Shown: in pieces, positions 62,701-64,000 of the stretch
Layout: each line of letters starts with the position of its first letter
How positions within the stretch are numbered: the stretch's first letter is position 1
Source: Phalacrocorax aristotelis
Taxonomy: Eukaryota; Chordata; Aves; Suliformes; Phalacrocoracidae
DNA: 64,000 bases
NCBI RefSeq assembly: GCF_949628215.1
Contig: NC_134311.1
Span: 77,990,090 to 78,054,089, forward strand
Direction of reading: 5' to 3'
Made by a program: the position numbers and the translations under genes
Notes under the pieces: generated by a model
What the model was told of the DNA's origin: nothing
Seen by the model: the letters and a program-made list of their open reading frames with translations, nothing else
The model's database searches: none

Positions 62701-64000
62701 ACTGATGCAATTTAGCAAACATGACCCCAGACTGGAAACGTCTCTTACATCAGGGAAGCATACTGACAACCCCACTCCAAAGACCAACAAACAAACAAAA
62801 AAAGGAGTCCGTGTGAGTAAGTTTGGCTTCTCAGCCCATGAATGCTCTAGAGTGCCTGCTCTAAAAGCTCACACCTGAGTTCCATCTTTTAATTTCCTGG
62901 CAGTCTTAAATTCATGGCTAGTTTATTCCCATTTCTCCTCTGCTAACACTGTACTTTAACATAAATATGCCTCTTTCCTCCCTCAACTGACATCACTCCA
63001 CTGAGAGGTACCCTTTTTATAATATTACCCAAGGTTTCCTGACTTAAATAGAAGGGACAACTACAATACCACTAAACCTTTGCACTGTGGTATTAAATAT
63101 CACTAGAAAACTCCTGTTTTCTGTATCAGTGTCATTGGTGAAAAAAATTGAAGTAGTCTAGTTCTAAGTCAGCCCTTCTGAACTCTACCAGTGTTCTCCC
63201 TTCTGTCTAGATGGTCATTAAACTTCCTGAGAGTAAGATCTACTTGGCTGCAGAGCATTCTGGTTTTATGCTGGAGCGGGGAACTCCTTTGACATGAAAG
63301 ACACACAAAATATTAATCAAGTTCCTCCCAGTGAGCATCTCTGGATTATTTTTCACATATGACCAAGGAGGATTTATGATCTCCCTTGTTTGTTTGTATA
63401 GTATCTGTTGATTGCTGGTGGAGAAGCAACCTAAAACGAAGTTCAGATCCTGTATGCCCAAACCCCCTGAACAGGGGACTCCCCTCAAATAATCTTTTCA
63501 ACTGCAGCTTCCAGGAAAATTCAGATACTGTAATACTGCAAGTATTTAAGGTAGACTTCCCAAACAAAAAGTCTCTGTGTAACAGAACCACAGACTTCCG
63601 AAGAGCATAGCTACAATTTCAATGTGCACGAGCGGTGTGCGTATCAGTAGCAGATATGTCTAAACAACAAATATTTTACCAGTATGGGGATACCATTAAC
63701 TAAAAAGCACAGCTCTCCCCTAAGGACAACTCTATCAACAATGTTTTATTTTCAGTAGTAAAAGCAGACCCTGCCCCCCAGACAAACAAGTTCTATCAAC
63801 AGAGCAACAGATTTTACCACAACTATGCGTATAACAAATGCCTGTGGTACATATCCATGTCAGCCAAGGGTCACATCCCTTCACATCTCCCGCAGCTAAG
63901 ACTGTGCTCCAGTAGTTGCTCAGGTGGTTGCACTGAGTAAGACTGACGTGGGTAGTCTTTCTTTACCTGACAAGTTCCTTATGCAGTTCCGGTGAAGTCA
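38525..64000 (-). CDS. EPG5: EPG5, autophagosome-lysosome tethering factor, C-terminal half (24 exons)
   Basis: Twenty-four minus-strand exons from 64000 down to a TAG at 38525..38527 splice into 1,248 residues plus a stop. Every one of the 23 junctions agrees in codon phase. EPG5 (ectopic P-granules autophagy protein 5; about 2,580 residues in human) is a Rab7 effector that binds LC3 and SNARE complexes and gives specificity to fusion of autophagosomes with late endosomes and lysosomes. Loss in humans causes Vici syndrome. Diagnostic stretches are [69 protein letters not shown] and [14 protein letters not shown] at the C-terminus. The sequence is largely helical, with no membrane span or catalytic motif. 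The N-terminal half with the LC3-interacting motifs lies right of the window. No stop or frameshift was seen, so the gene looks intact. Confidence 0.93.
40004..40118 (-). CDS. EPG5: EPG5 exon 23 of window (115 bp)
   Basis: The acceptor is ttttccctatgccag and the donor gtagac. It encodes [20 protein letters not shown] to LSQKAQQ. Confidence 0.9.
41088..41303 (-). CDS. EPG5: EPG5 exon 22 of window (216 bp)
   Basis: The acceptor is accttacctaaag and the donor gtaagg. It encodes [20 protein letters not shown] to [10 protein letters not shown]. It has no start codon-led open frame; it was found by phase and by resemblance to EPG5. Confidence 0.88.
42784..43003 (-). CDS. EPG5: EPG5 exon 21 of window (220 bp)
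   Basis: The acceptor is tgctttctttatag and the donor gtacga. It encodes [20 protein letters not shown] to KWLEQVCP. Confidence 0.9.
43825..44067 (-). CDS. EPG5: EPG5 exon 20 of window (243 bp)
   Basis: The acceptor is tttctgactttcag and the donor gtagga. It encodes [20 protein letters not shown] to CITAYFSG. Confidence 0.9.
44838..44982 (+). mobile_element. CR1 LINE 3' end, old and truncated
   Basis: Worn CR1 tail: ggccctgagcaacctcattt, then ggaggttggactacaggcct and agaggtccctttcaaactaa. It lies in the intron between EPG5 window exons 19 and 20, antisense to EPG5. Confidence 0.7.
45115..45311 (-). CDS. EPG5: EPG5 exon 19 of window (197 or 209 bp)
   Basis: It encodes [20 protein letters not shown] to [12 protein letters not shown]; donor gtgggt. 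Two acceptors 12 bases apart keep the frame: gtgag before 45311, or tttag before 45323, which would add four residues including FSVR. I prefer 45311 because a branch-point-like atgat lies about 20 bases upstream. Confidence 0.8.
46056..46101 (-). CDS. EPG5: EPG5 exon 18 of window, 46-bp micro-exon
   Basis: Needed to link exon 17 (one base left over) to exon 19 (needs one base). The segment between aatgttaccctgtag and donor gtgagt enters with two bases, encodes [14 protein letters not shown] and leaves two. It was found by phase and splice signals only, so it is less certain than its neighbours. Confidence 0.72.
46303..46447 (-). CDS. EPG5: EPG5 exon 17 of window (145 bp)
   Basis: The acceptor is ttttgattaatag and the donor gtttgt (weak). 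It encodes [20 protein letters not shown] to [11 protein letters not shown], leaving one base. Confidence 0.88.
46589..46798 (-). CDS. EPG5: EPG5 exon 16 of window (210 bp)
   Basis: The acceptor is taaactttcag and the donor gtaagt. Phase 0 at both ends. It encodes [20 protein letters not shown] to SSDSHIHL. It follows the largest intron (3.25 kb). Confidence 0.9.
48521..48590. repeat. AT-rich (TATA/CATA) simple repeat
   Basis: Alternating tata, cata and tgta units in the largest EPG5 intron. Confidence 0.6.
50052..50227 (-). CDS. EPG5: EPG5 exon 15 of window (176 bp)
   Basis: The acceptor is ctttgaatctag and the donor gtgagt. It encodes [20 protein letters not shown] to LLMEEFFK. Confidence 0.92.
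51129..51232 (-). CDS. EPG5: EPG5 exon 14 of window (104 bp)
   Basis: The acceptor is tctgcttcttttaag; the later CAG at 51226 gives the wrong phase. It encodes [20 protein letters not shown] to LLHESFK. Donor gtgggt. Confidence 0.88.
52133..52208 (-). CDS. EPG5: EPG5 exon 13 of window (76 bp)
   Basis: The acceptor is ttattttcttctag and the donor gtacaa. It encodes [20 protein letters not shown] and KEDA. Confidence 0.9.
52891..53098 (-). CDS. EPG5: EPG5 exon 12 of window (208 bp)
   Basis: The acceptor is cttcttcttacag and the donor gtagtg. It encodes [20 protein letters not shown] to PRGSNKVQA. The intron before it is only 120 bases. Confidence 0.9.
53219..53379 (-). CDS. EPG5: EPG5 exon 11 of window (161 bp)
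   Basis: I chose the acceptor ccccgctttctgctaag at 53380, giving a two-base start and [16 protein letters not shown]. The nearer CAG at 53366 would break phase with exon 10. It ends [10 protein letters not shown] with donor gtgggt. Confidence 0.82.
54159..54372 (-). CDS. EPG5: EPG5 exon 10 of window (214 bp)
   Basis: The acceptor is tcctctgttctag and the donor gtgagt. It encodes [20 protein letters not shown] to [11 protein letters not shown], leaving one base. The frame stays open past the donor into the intron before TAA, which could mislead an annotator. Confidence 0.88.
55059..55074. repeat. Poly-T run (16 bases)
   Basis: Sixteen T bases in the intron between EPG5 window exons 9 and 10. 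Confidence 0.8.
55466..55660 (-). CDS. EPG5: EPG5 exon 9 of window (195 bp)
   Basis: The acceptor is caattccctcag and the donor gtaaag. Phase 0 at both ends. It encodes [20 protein letters not shown] to VVFMLLTK. Confidence 0.9.
56645..56801 (-). CDS. EPG5: EPG5 exon 8 of window (157 bp)
   Basis: The acceptor is ctttttcttccag and the donor gtgagt. It encodes [20 protein letters not shown] to CIEILGQ. Confidence 0.9.
56937..57297 (-). mobile_element. CR1 LINE 3' fragment, reversed
   Basis: The sequence reads the reverse complement of a CR1 3' end: tcacagaatcacagcatggt, ccaacccccctgctcaagaa, ggcttttgagtatctctaag, tttcctgatgttcagaggga and cctctgttcctgtcacgggt. It lies in the intron between EPG5 window exons 7 and 8, in the same orientation as EPG5. 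Truncated and non-coding. Confidence 0.88.
57492..57596 (-). CDS. EPG5: EPG5 exon 7 of window (105 bp)
   Basis: The acceptor is aattcggactcag and the donor gtaaat. It encodes [20 protein letters not shown] and the leucine-rich run [13 protein letters not shown]. Phase fits both sides. Confidence 0.85.
58421..58563 (-). CDS. EPG5: EPG5 exon 6 of window (143 bp)
   Basis: The acceptor is tttgtcatttag and the donor gtaggt. It encodes [20 protein letters not shown] and [11 protein letters not shown]. The charged, heptad-like start suggests a coiled coil. It has no start codon-led open frame of its own and was found by phase. Confidence 0.88.
59149..59311 (-). CDS. EPG5: EPG5 exon 5 of window (163 bp)
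   Basis: The acceptor is gcttttcag and the donor gttaga (a less common GTT donor). It encodes [20 protein letters not shown] to GAALVTIQ. Confidence 0.88.
60316..60487 (-). CDS. EPG5: EPG5 exon 4 of window (172 bp)
   Basis: The acceptor is tttcttttctag and the donor gtaaga. It encodes [20 protein letters not shown], the proline-rich APVPV segment and [12 protein letters not shown]. Confidence 0.92.
61512..61653 (-). CDS. EPG5: EPG5 exon 3 of window (142 bp)
   Basis: The acceptor is ctgtgcttcag and the donor gtaaga. It encodes [20 protein letters not shown] and on to DSADPLS, leaving one base. Confidence 0.9.
62307..62430 (-). CDS. EPG5: EPG5 exon 2 of window (124 bp)
   Basis: The acceptor is tttttcttctcag and the donor gttaag. 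It encodes [20 protein letters not shown] and ends AKVMQNQQ in phase 0. Confidence 0.9.
63967..64000 (-). CDS. EPG5: EPG5 exon 1 of window (partial)
   Basis: Cut by the window edge. It encodes [10 protein letters not shown] and two bases of an Arg codon, then donor gtaaag. Confidence 0.85.

Larger units (their letters stand above)
38708..63966 (-). other. EPG5 introns
   Basis: Twenty-three introns, from 120 bases (53099..53218) and 141 bases (46448..46588) to 3,253 bases (46799..50051). Recognised contents are a CR1 3' end at 44838..44982, a reversed CR1 at 56937..57297, poly-T at 55059..55074 and an AT-rich repeat at 48521..48590. In the largest intron I see no exon; 47281..47960 has no feature I can name. 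Confidence 0.7.

Noticed and set aside
1-64000. CRISPR arrays, prokaryotic operons, tRNA or rRNA genes, intact retroviral genes
   Set aside because: None seen. The sequence is vertebrate nuclear DNA, with only CR1 fragments and simple repeats recognised as repetitive elements.

Overview
This is vertebrate nuclear DNA, most likely from a bird. Coding sequence is split into short exons with GT-AG junctions. CR1-type LINE fragments are the dominant recognisable repeats, and introns are compact: the C-terminal half of EPG5 fits in about 25 kb. Gene order is a urea transporter (+), SIGLEC15 (+), EPG5 (-). In human chromosome 18q12.3 the order is SLC14A2, SLC14A1, SIGLEC15, EPG5, so this is conserved synteny. 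EPG5 lies close to ATP5F1A (ATP5A1), which is sex-linked in birds. A Z-chromosome origin is therefore plausible but is inference.

Layout. 1-3.3 kb: the last four coding exons of an SLC14-family urea transporter, closest in wording to UT-A (SLC14A2), with its 3' UTR beyond. 3.6-25.9 kb: about 22 kb with no exon I can support; it holds simple repeats and one CR1 3' end near 23.6 kb. 25.9-31.5 kb: four exons of SIGLEC15, namely the V-set domain, the C2-set domain plus membrane span, a 31-base micro-exon, and a tyrosine-motif tail. The signal-peptide exon was not found. 32.2-36.9 kb: intergenic space between convergent genes, carrying two CR1 fragments (endonuclease part and reverse-transcriptase/3' part). 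38.5-64 kb: the last 24 exons of EPG5 on the minus strand, running off the right edge. All 23 joins agree in reading phase and give 1,248 residues plus a stop.

How the genes relate: they share a conserved neighbourhood, not a pathway. The urea transporter moves urea across epithelial membranes. Siglec-15 is a sialic-acid-binding receptor that signals through DAP12. EPG5 is a Rab7 effector that tethers autophagosomes to late endosomes and lysosomes.

I found no RNA gene, CRISPR array, prokaryotic feature or unknown multi-gene system. The interest lies in exon structure, micro-exons that could switch protein ends, a possible paralog-identity puzzle for the urea transporter, and repeat fragments that mimic genes. 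Exon boundaries were read by eye from splice sites, phase and family resemblance; no alignment was run.
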